Source of the DNA: Bacteroidaceae bacterium
GTDB lineage: Bacteria > Bacteroidota > Bacteroidia > Bacteroidales > Bacteroidaceae
Direction: 5' to 3'
Assembly: GCA_017429945.1 (NCBI GenBank)
Contig: JAFRNY010000086.1
Coordinates: forward strand, 23,381-87,380
Length of the DNA stretch: 64,000 bases
Shown: positions 24,940 to 32,359 of the stretch, piece by piece
Layout of the letters: every line of letters begins with the position of its first letter
Numbering within the stretch: position 1 is the first letter of the stretch
Program-made: the position numbers and the translations under genes
The notes under the pieces: generated by a model
The model's input: only the letters and a program-made list of their open reading frames with translations
Told to the model about the DNA's origin: nothing
Databases searched by the model: none

Positions 24940-26589
24940 TCACTTCCCCAGCAGGTTGGTGTTCTCGAAGCGTACGCGGAAGGGCCATTGCTCGCCGTTC
25001 TGTGCCCAAGAGTCGGCGGAGCGGTTGCGATCCCAGGGGTGCTGCCAATGCTGTGTGGGCGCTCCCATTACTACGAAGAATAGGCGCGTGCATTTCTCGG
25101 GCACAACGAGTTCGGCCGTGCCCTCACGGGCGCTCTGCACCTCGCCGTAGAGGCGCTCGCCGGCGCTGGTGTAGGCCACGAAGGCATAGCGCCAGCCGGC
25201 GCGCTCGGGATAGATGTATTTGTAGCCTGCGGCATCGGTAAGGCCAGTGAAATGGGCTCTCACGGTGTTGCCGGCCTTGCCCACGTTCATATTTATGATG
25301 GCATAGCCGTAGTTCTGTATGCAGTGTGCGACGTCGCTCTGCCACGTGTCCTTAGTGCCGCTGACCTGCGTGAGGAAGGTCTTGTGCTGACCTATGCGCT
25401 GCTTGGCGCGGTCGCGCACGCCGTCGATGTCCCATGTGGCCATGCGCATGTAGCCCTCCATCATCTCGTCGCAGAACTGATCCTGATTGAGTCCGAGCAT
25501 ACGTTTGTAAGTCTCCACAGGGTCTTCGGGCTTCTTACTTTCGCGCCAGAGGCGTCCGATGAAGTCGGCACCGTGCTTCATCACCCACCAGTCCTGGATG
25601 AAGCAGTTGGCATAGCGCCAATCTTCGTGGAGGAAATTGAGGTGGTGGGCGTTGAGGTGCTGCTCGAAGTATTCGCCGTCGGTGAACTGTCGCTCGGGGA
25701 AGATCTTGTAAGCCTGCCAGTCGGCACAGCTCTCCCACCAGCCGCAGTCGCCCCAGCCGTCGCCGTTGAAACCCCATTTGTAGCCGTGCTGCTCGCCGAG
25801 GTCGGCCGATACGAGGTACTGGAAGGTGTGGCCCACCTCATGTGCCACGGTGTGACCTCCGCGCGCTGCTGCCGCCCAAGGGTTGAAGTGGCCTATGCCC
25901 GTCTTGCCGCCCGAGACGCCGTCGGTGCCGGAGGCGTCGGCGCGCCAGTCGCTCTGGTAAGGTATGTAGAGCTGGATCTTATACTTATCGGTAGTGGACT
26001 TGCCGGGCACGATGAAACCGAGGGCCACGTAAGTCGTCCAGCAGCGTTCGCATATATTAAGTACGGTGTTGGCATTGGCCACGTTTCCGTCGCCGGGGTA
26101 CTGTATGCGGGTGGGGTTGTCGCCGTAGCGTGCATCCCAGAAGAGGGCGTAGTGCTCGCTCTCCTGCATGTGGGCGAAGTTGTAGCCCGACGTGGCGGCA
26201 GCGTTGGTGTAGTTGGTGCCGGCGTAGGTGTTGGGCTTGAGGAGGTAGCGCCCGGGGTCGGTGAAGGTCATCTCGGCTGCGTCGGTAGGCACGAGCGTCG
26301 AGGTCTGCACGTTGCGATAGCCCAAGGTGGCCTCAGGCGTGAAGAGGCGCAGCTGGTTGGGGCGCACCTCCACGGAGTCGACGCCTTCGATGGAAATGAT
26401 GCCGTTGGGCTGGAAGCGGTCGTCGTAGCGCACGAAGAGGGTGTCCTGAGCGACTGCGTTGCCAATTGTAAATTGACAATCGAATATTGACAATTGAATA
26501 TTGAATATTGAGAATTGAATATTGAACGCTGAAAAGTCGGCCACTCCGACGAGGAGGGCGAGAGTGAGTGCGAGTCTGATGTTTCTCAT
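24940..26589 (-). CDS. Secreted HExxH protein, putative zinc metallopeptidase (DUF6055-like)
   Basis: A 549-residue protein with an N-terminal signal-like helix. The central region has SEHYALFWDARYGDNPT, then GHTVAHEVGHTFQYLVSADLG with an HEVGH motif near residue 245, and GWWESCADWQAY about 35 residues later, which could give the third ligand. This layout resembles the secreted metallopeptidase-like proteins annotated DUF6055 in Bacteroidota; I recognise the general type, not the substrate. Residues 22-43 (FNIQFSIFNIQLSIFD) are encoded by an AT-rich ATTGAATATTGA repeat tract (26464-26527) that lengthens the signal region. It is 14 bp downstream of the next gene and probably in an operon with it. 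Confidence 0.7.
   Translation of the reverse strand: MRNIRLALTLALLVGVADFSAFNIQFSIFNIQLSIFDCQFTIGNAVAQDTLFVRYDDRFQPNGIISIEGVDSVEVRPNQLRLFTPEATLGYRNVQTSTLVPTDAAEMTFTDPGRYLLKPNTYAGTNYTNAAATSGYNFAHMQESEHYALFWDARYGDNPTRIQYPGDGNVANANTVLNICERCWTTYVALGFIVPGKSTTDKYKIQLYIPYQSDWRADASGTDGVSGGKTGIGHFNPWAAAARGGHTVAHEVGHTFQYLVSADLGEQHGYKWGFNGDGWGDCGWWESCADWQAYKIFPERQFTDGEYFEQHLNAHHLNFLHEDWRYANCFIQDWWVMKHGADFIGRLWRESKKPEDPVETYKRMLGLNQDQFCDEMMEGYMRMATWDIDGVRDRAKQRIGQHKTFLTQVSGTKDTWQSDVAHCIQNYGYAIINMNVGKAGNTVRAHFTGLTDAAGYKYIYPERAGWRYAFVAYTSAGERLYGEVQSAREGTAELVVPEKCTRLFFVVMGAPTQHWQHPWDRNRSADSWAQNGEQWPFRVRFENTNLLGK
26464..26527 (-). repeat. AT-rich repeat tract inside the HExxH gene
   Basis: Repeated AATTGAATATTGA and AATTGACAAT words, read in frame as alternating FNIQFSI units just after the signal helix. 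Confidence 0.8.
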
Positions 26590-26603
26590 TGCTATGGTCC
26601 TCC

Positions 26604-27725
26604 TTACTTTATGGCTACTTTCTGGCCGTTAATGATATAGATACCCTTAGGCAGCGAGGCCCGACGTGAGCGTGTGGCGTCGCCGAGGCGCTGTCCGCTG
26701 AGCGTGTAGATGCCGGAGGCTGAGTCGTCCGACGTCAGGCCGAGAGCCTCGGGAATGGAGTGTACGGCATCGGCCCCGGCGGTGATGTCCTCGCCTATGC
26801 CGTCGATGTAGAAGCGCAGGGGCACAGGATCGGAACTGACATCCTGAATCCATGAGCGGAAGGCCTGCACGGTGAGCGAGTCGTCGGAGAAGGCCATGCG
26901 CCCTTCGGCGTTGAGGTAATACATGCCCGGTGCCACCTTCTTATTGCGCACGACTGTGCCCGAGCGATCGGTGCCGTCGAGGCGGAGGAAGGTGCCGTGG
27001 AAGCGCACCTTGCGCGAGGCGTCGCTGTTCTGCACGGTCTGCAGGCGTGCCGTCTGGTTAGCGGATTTCGTCACGTTGGGGATGAAATAGATGGGACCGT
27101 AGGGGCGCTCGTCGAGGAAACTGTACATGCGGGCTGAGGCTGCCACGTCGGGCTCACGCGTGGGGCGCAGCAGATAGTGGTAGCCGGCGCGCAGGACGAC
27201 GTCGTCGGTAGCGAGGTCGAGGGTGGTGAATTCGAGCGTCACCTCGCCGTCGTCGGTGATGGCGCGGGGCTGTGCCAGCTCGGCATCGTCGCCGAAGGCA
27301 TAGCACAGCTGGGCTCCCGTGAGGTCGAAGGGCAGCACGAGGCTGTTCCAGCGGCCAAGGTCGAGCGTGCGGCGCAGGGCAAGTGCGGCGTGGTCGAAAG
27401 AGCCGGCACGATAGAAGGTGGTGCTGTCCTCATCAAAGAACACATGCGGCAGCGAGCGGAAACGTATGCCGGTGATGGCCGAGCGCTCAAACTCGTCGGC
27501 GCCGATGGTGACGGTGCCGGAGCCTAGGTGCATAACGGGCGCGACATCGTTCGACACGAGATAGTAGTAGGTGGCTTTAGCCGTGCGAACCACCATGTTC
27601 TTGGCTCCGGTCACGACCTGCTGTCGTGTGGCCTTGCGCACGGGAGCTGCCTCTTGTGCGGCGGCGCCAAAGGCCGAGCATGCAAGCATCAGGCTTGCGC
27701 ATACGAAACAATTAAAAAATCTCAT
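26604..27725 (-). CDS. Secreted protein of unknown function with C-terminal sorting-like tail
   Basis: A 373-residue protein with a signal peptide cut near GAAAQ (residue 24). The body shows beta-rich segments with no motif I recognise (for example GRWNSLVLPFDLTGAQL and AGYHYLLRP, phrases common in Prevotella secreted proteins of unknown role). The C-terminus, SGIYTLSGQRL ... LPKGIYIINGQKVAIK, has the layout of a type IX-like sorting or attachment domain, also seen on the CotH-like protein here. It is transcribed first in a two-gene unit with the HExxH protein; the pair lies between 43-bp inverted repeats. Confidence 0.75.
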   Translation of the reverse strand: MRFFNCFVCASLMLACSAFGAAAQEAAPVRKATRQQVVTGAKNMVVRTAKATYYYLVSNDVAPVMHLGSGTVTIGADEFERSAITGIRFRSLPHVFFDEDSTTFYRAGSFDHAALALRRTLDLGRWNSLVLPFDLTGAQLCYAFGDDAELAQPRAITDDGEVTLEFTTLDLATDDVVLRAGYHYLLRPTREPDVAASARMYSFLDERPYGPIYFIPNVTKSANQTARLQTVQNSDASRKVRFHGTFLRLDGTDRSGTVVRNKKVAPGMYYLNAEGRMAFSDDSLTVQAFRSWIQDVSSDPVPLRFYIDGIGEDITAGADAVHSIPEALGLTSDDSASGIYTLSGQRLGDATRSRRASLPKGIYIINGQKVAIK

Positions 27726-27766
27726 AAAAGCGTTTGACTGTTTTTTCGGTTTTCGTTTTTCAGCCG

Positions 27767-27795
27767 CAAAGGTAGCAAAAAAAACGTCGTGACAA
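27767..27795 (-). promoter_or_regulatory. Promoter of the two secreted-protein genes
   Basis: On the minus strand TTG (27793-27795), 18 bp, then TACCTTTG (27767-27774). The start codon of the 26604-27725 gene is 42 bp downstream. Confidence 0.6.
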
Positions 27796-27852
27796 GCGCT
27801 TCTATGAGATTTATTTTGGCAAATAACAATGCCTTTTTTGATTATCAGGCGG

Positions 27853-27895
27853 TTGCAATGTAGGATGAACCCTTTTTTGAAAAACTTTTGAAAAA
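27853..27895 (-). repeat. 43-bp perfect inverted repeat, right copy
   Basis: Exact reverse complement of 24390-24432. The two copies bracket 3.4 kb. Confidence 0.92.
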
Positions 27896-28002
27896 TCTGG
27901 GCTATGATATAACTGTTGGCTCAGGAAGTCCCAAAGGGATGACAGGGTGCAGGCCAGTGGCTCCTTCACTCTTCATTCTTCAATTTTCAATCTTCTTCAT
28001 TC

Positions 28003-28038
28003 CCTCTGTGTCCTCTGTCTCCTCTGTGCCCTCTGTGA
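28003..28038 (+). repeat. 9-bp CCTCTGTGN tandem repeat
   Basis: Four copies of CTCTGTG/C at a period of nine bases, just downstream of the tyrA stop. The rest of 27896-28053 is repeat-like TTCATTCTTCAATTTTC sequence; no gene seen. Confidence 0.7.
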
Positions 28039-28053
28039 CTGCGCAGCAGTTAC

Positions 28054-28830
28054 TCAGTTTTCAATGTTTTTCCTAATGCGTGTGAGGTAAGCCGTCATAG
28101 CATCCTCATCGCGGTTGTCGATGATTTGCAGGAGCGTCTTGAGCTCGGTGCGGATGCCTTCCACCTTGGGTTTGGTGTGTGGGTTGAAAAGAATCTCGCG
28201 CAGGAGCGTGTCGTCCTCCGAGAGCACACCGCGGGCTATCTTCATGTGACGCTTGAAGGTGGTGCCCGGGGTGTCCTGATGCTTCATCAGGGCTGAGAAA
28301 ACGAATGTTGAGACGAAGGGAATAGAGAGCGAGTAGGCCATAGTCTCGTCGTGCTCGGCGAACGAGAGCTCTTTGAGGTTGAGGCCGAGGCGTGTGTAGA
28401 GGTCGCGGAAGAAGATGCGCCCCATGTAGTCGCCCTCGTTGATGAGGATGGCATTCTCACGCGAAAGGTCGCCCAGGTTGGCGAAGGTGGGGCCGAACAT
28501 GGGATGGGAGGAGACGTAGCGGTGGCCCGTCCCTTCGTAGTACTCGCGGAAGCCGGTCTTCACGCTGCTGATGTCCGAGAGGATGCAGTCGCGGCCGATG
28601 TGTGGCAAAAGATCGTCGAAGGCCTGGAGTGTGTATTTCAGCGACACGGCATTGATGACCAGTTCGGGGTCGAAAGCATCGACCTCGTCGAGCGCTGTGA
28701 AGCGCTGTGTGTTGTAGAGGAAGCGCATGCGGCGAAGGTCGGTCTCATAGACTGCCACCTCGTGATCAAACGAGAGCAGGTCGACGAAGAACGAGCCCAT
28801 CTTGCCGGCGCCAAGAATAAGAATACGCAT
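28054..28830 (-). CDS. tyrA: Prephenate dehydrogenase
   Basis: A 258-residue Rossmann protein with LGAGKMGSFF at residues 6-15, the ISSVKTGF segment and HPMFGPTFANLGDLS, all typical of TyrA. It oxidises and decarboxylates prephenate to 4-hydroxyphenylpyruvate on the way to tyrosine. It lacks an ACT or chorismate-mutase domain. It is the last gene of a pheA - aminotransferase - DAHP synthase - tyrA operon. A palindromic repeat pair lies in the 167-bp gap before it. Confidence 0.92.
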   Translation of the reverse strand: MRILILGAGKMGSFFVDLLSFDHEVAVYETDLRRMRFLYNTQRFTALDEVDAFDPELVINAVSLKYTLQAFDDLLPHIGRDCILSDISSVKTGFREYYEGTGHRYVSSHPMFGPTFANLGDLSRENAILINEGDYMGRIFFRDLYTRLGLNLKELSFAEHDETMAYSLSIPFVSTFVFSALMKHQDTPGTTFKRHMKIARGVLSEDDTLLREILFNPHTKPKVEGIRTELKTLLQIIDNRDEDAMTAYLTRIRKNIEN

Positions 28831-28834
28831 AGGC

Positions 28835-28868
28835 AGACCCCCATCCCATCCCCCTCAGGGGAAAGTGG
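28835..28868 (+). repeat. REPIN-like palindromic repeat C, left copy
   Basis: AGACCCCCATCCCATCCCCCTCAGGGG followed by AAAGTGG (given in two parts: AGACCCCCATCCCATC, then CCCCTCAGGGG). It aligns with repeat B left copy and begins 4 bp before the tyrA start. Confidence 0.8.
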
Positions 28869-28954
28869 TATGTATCTGAGAGGGCGTAGGGAGTTGGAGG
28901 CGTGTTAAAGGGTTATTTTTTCTGAAGTTAAAATAAAAGATTCCTATCCGCAGG

Positions 28955-28980
28955 CCCTTCCCTTACGGGAGGGGGGGCCT
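28955..28980 (-). repeat. REPIN-like palindromic repeat C, right copy
   Basis: On the minus strand AGGCCCCCCCTCCCG then TAAGGGAAGGG. A weaker match to the family, in inverse orientation to 28835-28868; the pair spans 146 bp between tyrA and the DAHP synthase gene. Confidence 0.65.
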
Positions 28981-28997
28981 ATATGGCGGGGCGGTCA

Positions 28998-30086
28998 TTA
29001 ATTTTTCATGACCTCCAGCTGCTGCCGCACGCTCTCTTCGTGGATGTGCTCGTAGATATCGCGCACGAACTGAGGGCTCATGCCGCAGAGCGACCCTTGG
29101 GCAGCACGCTTGTCGAGAATCTCGCTGTAGCGGGTGGTCTGCACGACGGTCATATTGTGGAGCTTCTTGTACTCAGCAATCTCACGCGAGATGCGCATGC
29201 GCTTGGTGAGGAGGTCCATGAGGTTGTTGTCGAGTTCATCGATCTGCTTGCGCAGCTGGCTGATGCTCTCGGTGACCTCCACGCTGTCGCGCACGACGAG
29301 GCGGTCGAGGATGAAGTCGAGCACCTCGGGCAGCACCTGCTGTTTGGCATCGCTCCAGGCACAGTCGGGGTTGCAGTGGCTCTCAATCATCAGGCCGTCC
29401 ATGCCCAGGTCCATGGCCTGCTGCGAGATTGGCGCTATGAGGTCGCGCCGTCCGCCCATATGGCTGGGGTCGGTGATGAGAGGCAGCGCCGGGAAGCGGC
29501 GCTTGAGCTCGATGGGGATGTGCCACATGGGCGGGTTGCGGTAGATCTTCTGATCTACGCTCGAGAAGCCACGGTGGATGGCTCCGAGGCGGGTGATGCC
29601 GGCGCTGTTGATACGCAGGAGAGCACCCGTCCACAGCTCGATGTCGGGGTTCACGGGGTTTTTCACTAACACAGGCACATCGACGCCGCGCAGGGCATCG
29701 GCAATAGCCTGCACCGAGAAGGGGTTGGCCGAGGTGCGAGCGCCCACCCACAGGATATCGACACCGGCGGCAAGGGCTGCCTCGACGTGCTCGGGCGTGG
29801 CCACTTCGGTGGCCAGGAGCATACCCGTCTCGGCTTTCACGCGCTGCAGCCAAGGCAGCGCCTCGACGCCTTTGCCTTCGAAGCCACCGGGCTTCGTGCG
29901 CGGTTTCCATACACCCGCGCGGAAAATCTTGACGCCATTGTCGGCCAGCTGGCGCGCGGTGTCCATCACTTGCTCCTCTGTCTCAGCCGAGCAAGGGCCG
30001 GCGATGACGAGAGGGCGTTTCTGTTCTACGCCCGGAAGGGCAAGGGGAGAAAGTGTTAAATCAAGTTCCATATTTTCATTATTCAT
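28998..30086 (-). CDS. DAHP synthase fused to chorismate mutase (type II)
   Basis: A 362-residue bifunctional enzyme. Residues about 25-265 are the KDO8P/DAHP synthase barrel of type I-beta (LVIAGPCSAE, FRAGVWKPRTKPGGFEG, WVGARTSANPF, VKNPVNPD, LPLITDPSHMGGRRDL, ESHCNPD). Residues about 272-355 are an AroQ chorismate mutase (ISQLRKQIDELDNNLMDLLTKRMRISREIAEYKK). This fusion is known in Bacteroidales, where the mutase domain also carries feedback control. It opens and continues the shikimate pathway to prephenate. Start 30086 or the ATG five codons later are both possible. Confidence 0.94.
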   Translation of the reverse strand: MNNENMELDLTLSPLALPGVEQKRPLVIAGPCSAETEEQVMDTARQLADNGVKIFRAGVWKPRTKPGGFEGKGVEALPWLQRVKAETGMLLATEVATPEHVEAALAAGVDILWVGARTSANPFSVQAIADALRGVDVPVLVKNPVNPDIELWTGALLRINSAGITRLGAIHRGFSSVDQKIYRNPPMWHIPIELKRRFPALPLITDPSHMGGRRDLIAPISQQAMDLGMDGLMIESHCNPDCAWSDAKQQVLPEVLDFILDRLVVRDSVEVTESISQLRKQIDELDNNLMDLLTKRMRISREIAEYKKLHNMTVVQTTRYSEILDKRAAQGSLCGMSPQFVRDIYEHIHEESVRQQLEVMKN

Positions 30087-30103
30087 TATTCACTTTTCAT
30101 TTT

Positions 30104-31291
30104 TCACTTTTCATTTTTCACTTTAACAATCCTCTCCAGGGCCTCGCGCATGCGCTCCTCCTTGGCACATAGCGAGATGCGTATGTAGCGCTCGCCATTG
30201 GAACCGAAGATGAAGCCGGGGGTGATGAAGACGCGGGCCTCGTGGAGCACACGCTCGGTGAGCTCTTCGACCGTGGCGTAGCTGTCGGGGATGCGCCCCC
30301 AGAGGAACATTCCCGTCTGGCGCGCATCGAAGGTACAGCCAAGCACCTGCATGATCTGCTCGGCAATGGCACGCCGAGGAGCATAAGTGCGGACGTTGGC
30401 CTGGAGGTGCCACTCGTCGGTGTTCGTGGTCAGAGCCTCGGCGGCTGCCAATTGGAGGGCGCGGAATGTGCCGCTGTCGATGTTGGTCTTGACCTTGAGA
30501 ATCCACGTGATGAACTCGGCATTCGTGGCCAGCATGCCTACACGCCAGCCCGGCATATTGAAACTCTTAGACATAGAGTTGAACTCAATGCAGCAGTTCT
30601 TGGCGCCGGGCACCTGGAGGATGCTGAGCAACTCGCCCTCGTTAAGGATGAAGCTGTAAGGGTTGTCGTTGACTATGACGATGCCGTGCTTCTGGGCGAA
30701 AGCCACAAGTCGCTCGTAGGTCTCGCGACGGGCTCGCGCGCCGGTCGGCATATGCGGATAGTTGGTCCACATGAGTTTGACGCGCGAGAGGTCCATGCGC
30801 TCCAGCTGCTCGAAATCGGGCTGCCAGCCGCCAGCCTCCGTGAGGTCGTAGTTCACCACCTCGGCGCCCAACAGGCGCGAGAGAGCAGTGTAAGTGGGAT
30901 AACCGGGATTGGGCACCAGCACGCGGTCGCCGGGGTTGCAGAAGGCGAGCGTCACGTGGAGGATGCCTTCCTTGGAACCTATGAGAGGCTGAATCTCCGT
31001 AGCGGCATCAAGTTCTACGCCATACCAGCGGCGATAGAACGCCGCCATGGCCTTGCGCAGCTCGGGCGTGCCGATGGTGGGCTGATAGCCGTGGCCATCG
31101 GCCTTGACAGCCTCGCGGCAGAGCGTCTCAATGGTCTGGGGGCTCGGGGGCATATCCGGACTGCCGATGGCCAGCGAGATAATGTCGCGTCCCTCAGCAT
31201 TCAGCCGTGCCACCTCTTTGAGTTTGCGGCTGAAGTAGTATTCCTGCACCGATGCCAGACGATCGGCGGGCTTAAATAGATTCTTTTCCAT
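30104..31291 (-). CDS. PLP-dependent aromatic aminotransferase (class I/II fold)
   Basis: A 395-residue aminotransferase with SLAIGSPDMPPSPQ near the N-terminus, NPGYPTY, VNDNPYSF and the PLP lysine in NSMSKSFNMPGWRVGM (about residues 236-251), then RYIRISLCAKEERM at the end. It belongs to the AspC/DapL-like fold group. Position between pheA and DAHP synthase-chorismate mutase makes it the likely transaminase of phenylpyruvate and hydroxyphenylpyruvate. Its start overlaps the end of pheA by 20 bp, which suggests translational coupling. Confidence 0.9.
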   Translation of the reverse strand: MEKNLFKPADRLASVQEYYFSRKLKEVARLNAEGRDIISLAIGSPDMPPSPQTIETLCREAVKADGHGYQPTIGTPELRKAMAAFYRRWYGVELDAATEIQPLIGSKEGILHVTLAFCNPGDRVLVPNPGYPTYTALSRLLGAEVVNYDLTEAGGWQPDFEQLERMDLSRVKLMWTNYPHMPTGARARRETYERLVAFAQKHGIVIVNDNPYSFILNEGELLSILQVPGAKNCCIEFNSMSKSFNMPGWRVGMLATNAEFITWILKVKTNIDSGTFRALQLAAAEALTTNTDEWHLQANVRTYAPRRAIAEQIMQVLGCTFDARQTGMFLWGRIPDSYATVEELTERVLHEARVFITPGFIFGSNGERYIRISLCAKEERMREALERIVKVKNEK

Positions 31292-32114
31292 CTTTGTATT
31301 CTCCCAGAATTTTAAGGTCGGACGTCAGCGGACGAATGGCATCGATGCCTTGAGTGTAGTGAGTATAGTCGCTGTACATTATATCTACGTAGAAAAGATA
31401 TTCCCACTCACGCCCTATGATGGGCAACGACTGTATCTTCGTGAGATTAAGCTTGTAGAACGAGAGCACGGAGAGCACCTGCGAGAGTGTGCCTTCGGCG
31501 TGCTGCAGCGAGAAGACGATGCTGGCCTTGTTGGTCTGACCGATGTCGCGCAGCAGATTGGCCCGCTTGGGCGACGCCACGACGAGGAAGCGCGTGAAGT
31601 TGTGTTTGTTGGTCTCGATGCCTTGCTCCAGCACTTTCATGCCATAGATGGGAGCGGCATCCTTGGAGCAGATGGCTGCTACGCCCCGCATGCCCTGCCG
31701 GCTGATCTCTTCTGCTGCGCCTGCCGTGTCCTCAGCCTCGACGACTTTGATTTCAGGGTGACGGCTGAGGAACTCGCGGCACTGCATGAGGGCCACGGGA
31801 TGTGAGTGTACCTCCCGAATATCGGCCCAGTCGTCGTCGGGCAGGCATACGAACGAATGCTTGATGCGCAGTTTGTGCTCGCCCACGATCGTCACCGGGG
31901 CCTCGCGCAAGAGTTCGTAGTTGTGGAGCAGCGAGCCGGCTATGGTATTCTCGATGGCCGCCAAGCCTATCATCGTAGGGTCTGCAGCCAGCTGCCCGAA
32001 CAGCTGCTCGAAAGTCTGACAGCAGACGAGCTCGATGTCCTCACCCTCGAAATATTCGTGGGCTGCGATGTCGTGGAAGCTGCCTTCAATACCTTGTATT
32101 GCTACATGTTTCAT
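31272..32114 (-). CDS. pheA: Prephenate dehydratase with ACT domain
   Basis: A 280-residue protein with the prephenate dehydratase signatures IQGIEGSFHDIAA (residues 4-16) and the NFTRFLVV loop (TRF) near 185, followed by an ACT domain (about 198-275). The usual ACT motif ESRP, which binds phenylalanine, reads QSLP here, so feedback inhibition may be weak or different. It converts prephenate to phenylpyruvate and is the first structural gene of the aromatic operon, directly behind the attenuator at 32131-32295. Confidence 0.93.
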   Translation of the reverse strand: MKHVAIQGIEGSFHDIAAHEYFEGEDIELVCCQTFEQLFGQLAADPTMIGLAAIENTIAGSLLHNYELLREAPVTIVGEHKLRIKHSFVCLPDDDWADIREVHSHPVALMQCREFLSRHPEIKVVEAEDTAGAAEEISRQGMRGVAAICSKDAAPIYGMKVLEQGIETNKHNFTRFLVVASPKRANLLRDIGQTNKASIVFSLQHAEGTLSQVLSVLSFYKLNLTKIQSLPIIGREWEYLFYVDIMYSDYTHYTQGIDAIRPLTSDLKILGEYKDGKESI

Positions 32115-32130
32115 TGTGGATGTGTTATTA

Positions 32131-32162
32131 AAAGAAAATCCCGCTTCCTTTCGGCAGCGGGA
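32131..32162 (-). terminator. Attenuator terminator before pheA
   Basis: On the minus strand TCCCGCT pairs with AGCGGGA (7 bp, plus an inner CC/GG pair), followed by TTTTCTTT. It lies 16 bp upstream of the pheA start and downstream of the leader peptide. The 5' arm (32156-32166) can instead pair with 32222-32232. Confidence 0.92.
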
Positions 32163-32232
32163 CTTGTATGTTAAGCTTTACTTGTTTCAATTCTCAATCT
32201 TGCAATCTTAAATTGACGCGCCAACTCCCGCT
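32156..32232 (-). promoter_or_regulatory. Antiterminator of the aromatic attenuator
   Basis: AGCGGGAGTTG (32222-32232), directly after the leader stop codon, pairs at 10 of 11 positions with CAAGTCCCGCT (32156-32166). That helix uses the same bases as the terminator 5' arm, so the two structures exclude each other. A ribosome sitting at the leader stop would cover 32222-32232 and favour the terminator. Confidence 0.88.
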
Positions 32233-32295
32233 CTACCTTGTCTGGGTAAAGTAAAAATAAAAATAGGAGTAATAACGGGCAGCGTTGGTTTGCAT
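32233..32295 (-). CDS. Tyr/Phe-rich leader peptide of the aromatic operon
   Basis: ATG 32295 to TAG 32233 encodes MQTNAARYYSYFYFYFTQTR, 20 residues. Residues 8, 9, 11, 13 and 15 are Tyr and 12, 14 and 16 are Phe, so 8 of 9 consecutive residues from 8 to 16 are aromatic. It sits 25 bp downstream of a promoter -7 element and ahead of mutually exclusive hairpins and pheA. This is the layout of a ribosome-stalling attenuation leader. It is too short to appear in normal gene finding. Confidence 0.93.
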   Translation of the reverse strand: MQTNAARYYSYFYFYFTQTR

Positions 32296-32320
32296 GACGT
32301 TTCTTTTGATGTTGCGGGTG

Positions 32321-32352
32321 CAAAAGTAATAGTTTTCGGCGTAACAGCCAAA
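32321..32352 (-). promoter_or_regulatory. Promoter of the aromatic operon
   Basis: On the minus strand TTTG (32349-32352), 20 bp, TACTTTTG (32321-32328): a full match to the Bacteroidota -33/-7 pattern with ideal spacing. The leader ATG is 25 bp downstream. The promoter begins just past the stop of the upstream glycosidase gene. Confidence 0.85.
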
Positions 32353-32359
32353 CAAAGTG

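Noticed and set aside
24390-27895. Classical insertion sequence or composite transposon
   Set aside because: No transposase or integrase frame lies between the 43-bp inverted repeats and no target-site duplication is visible next to them.
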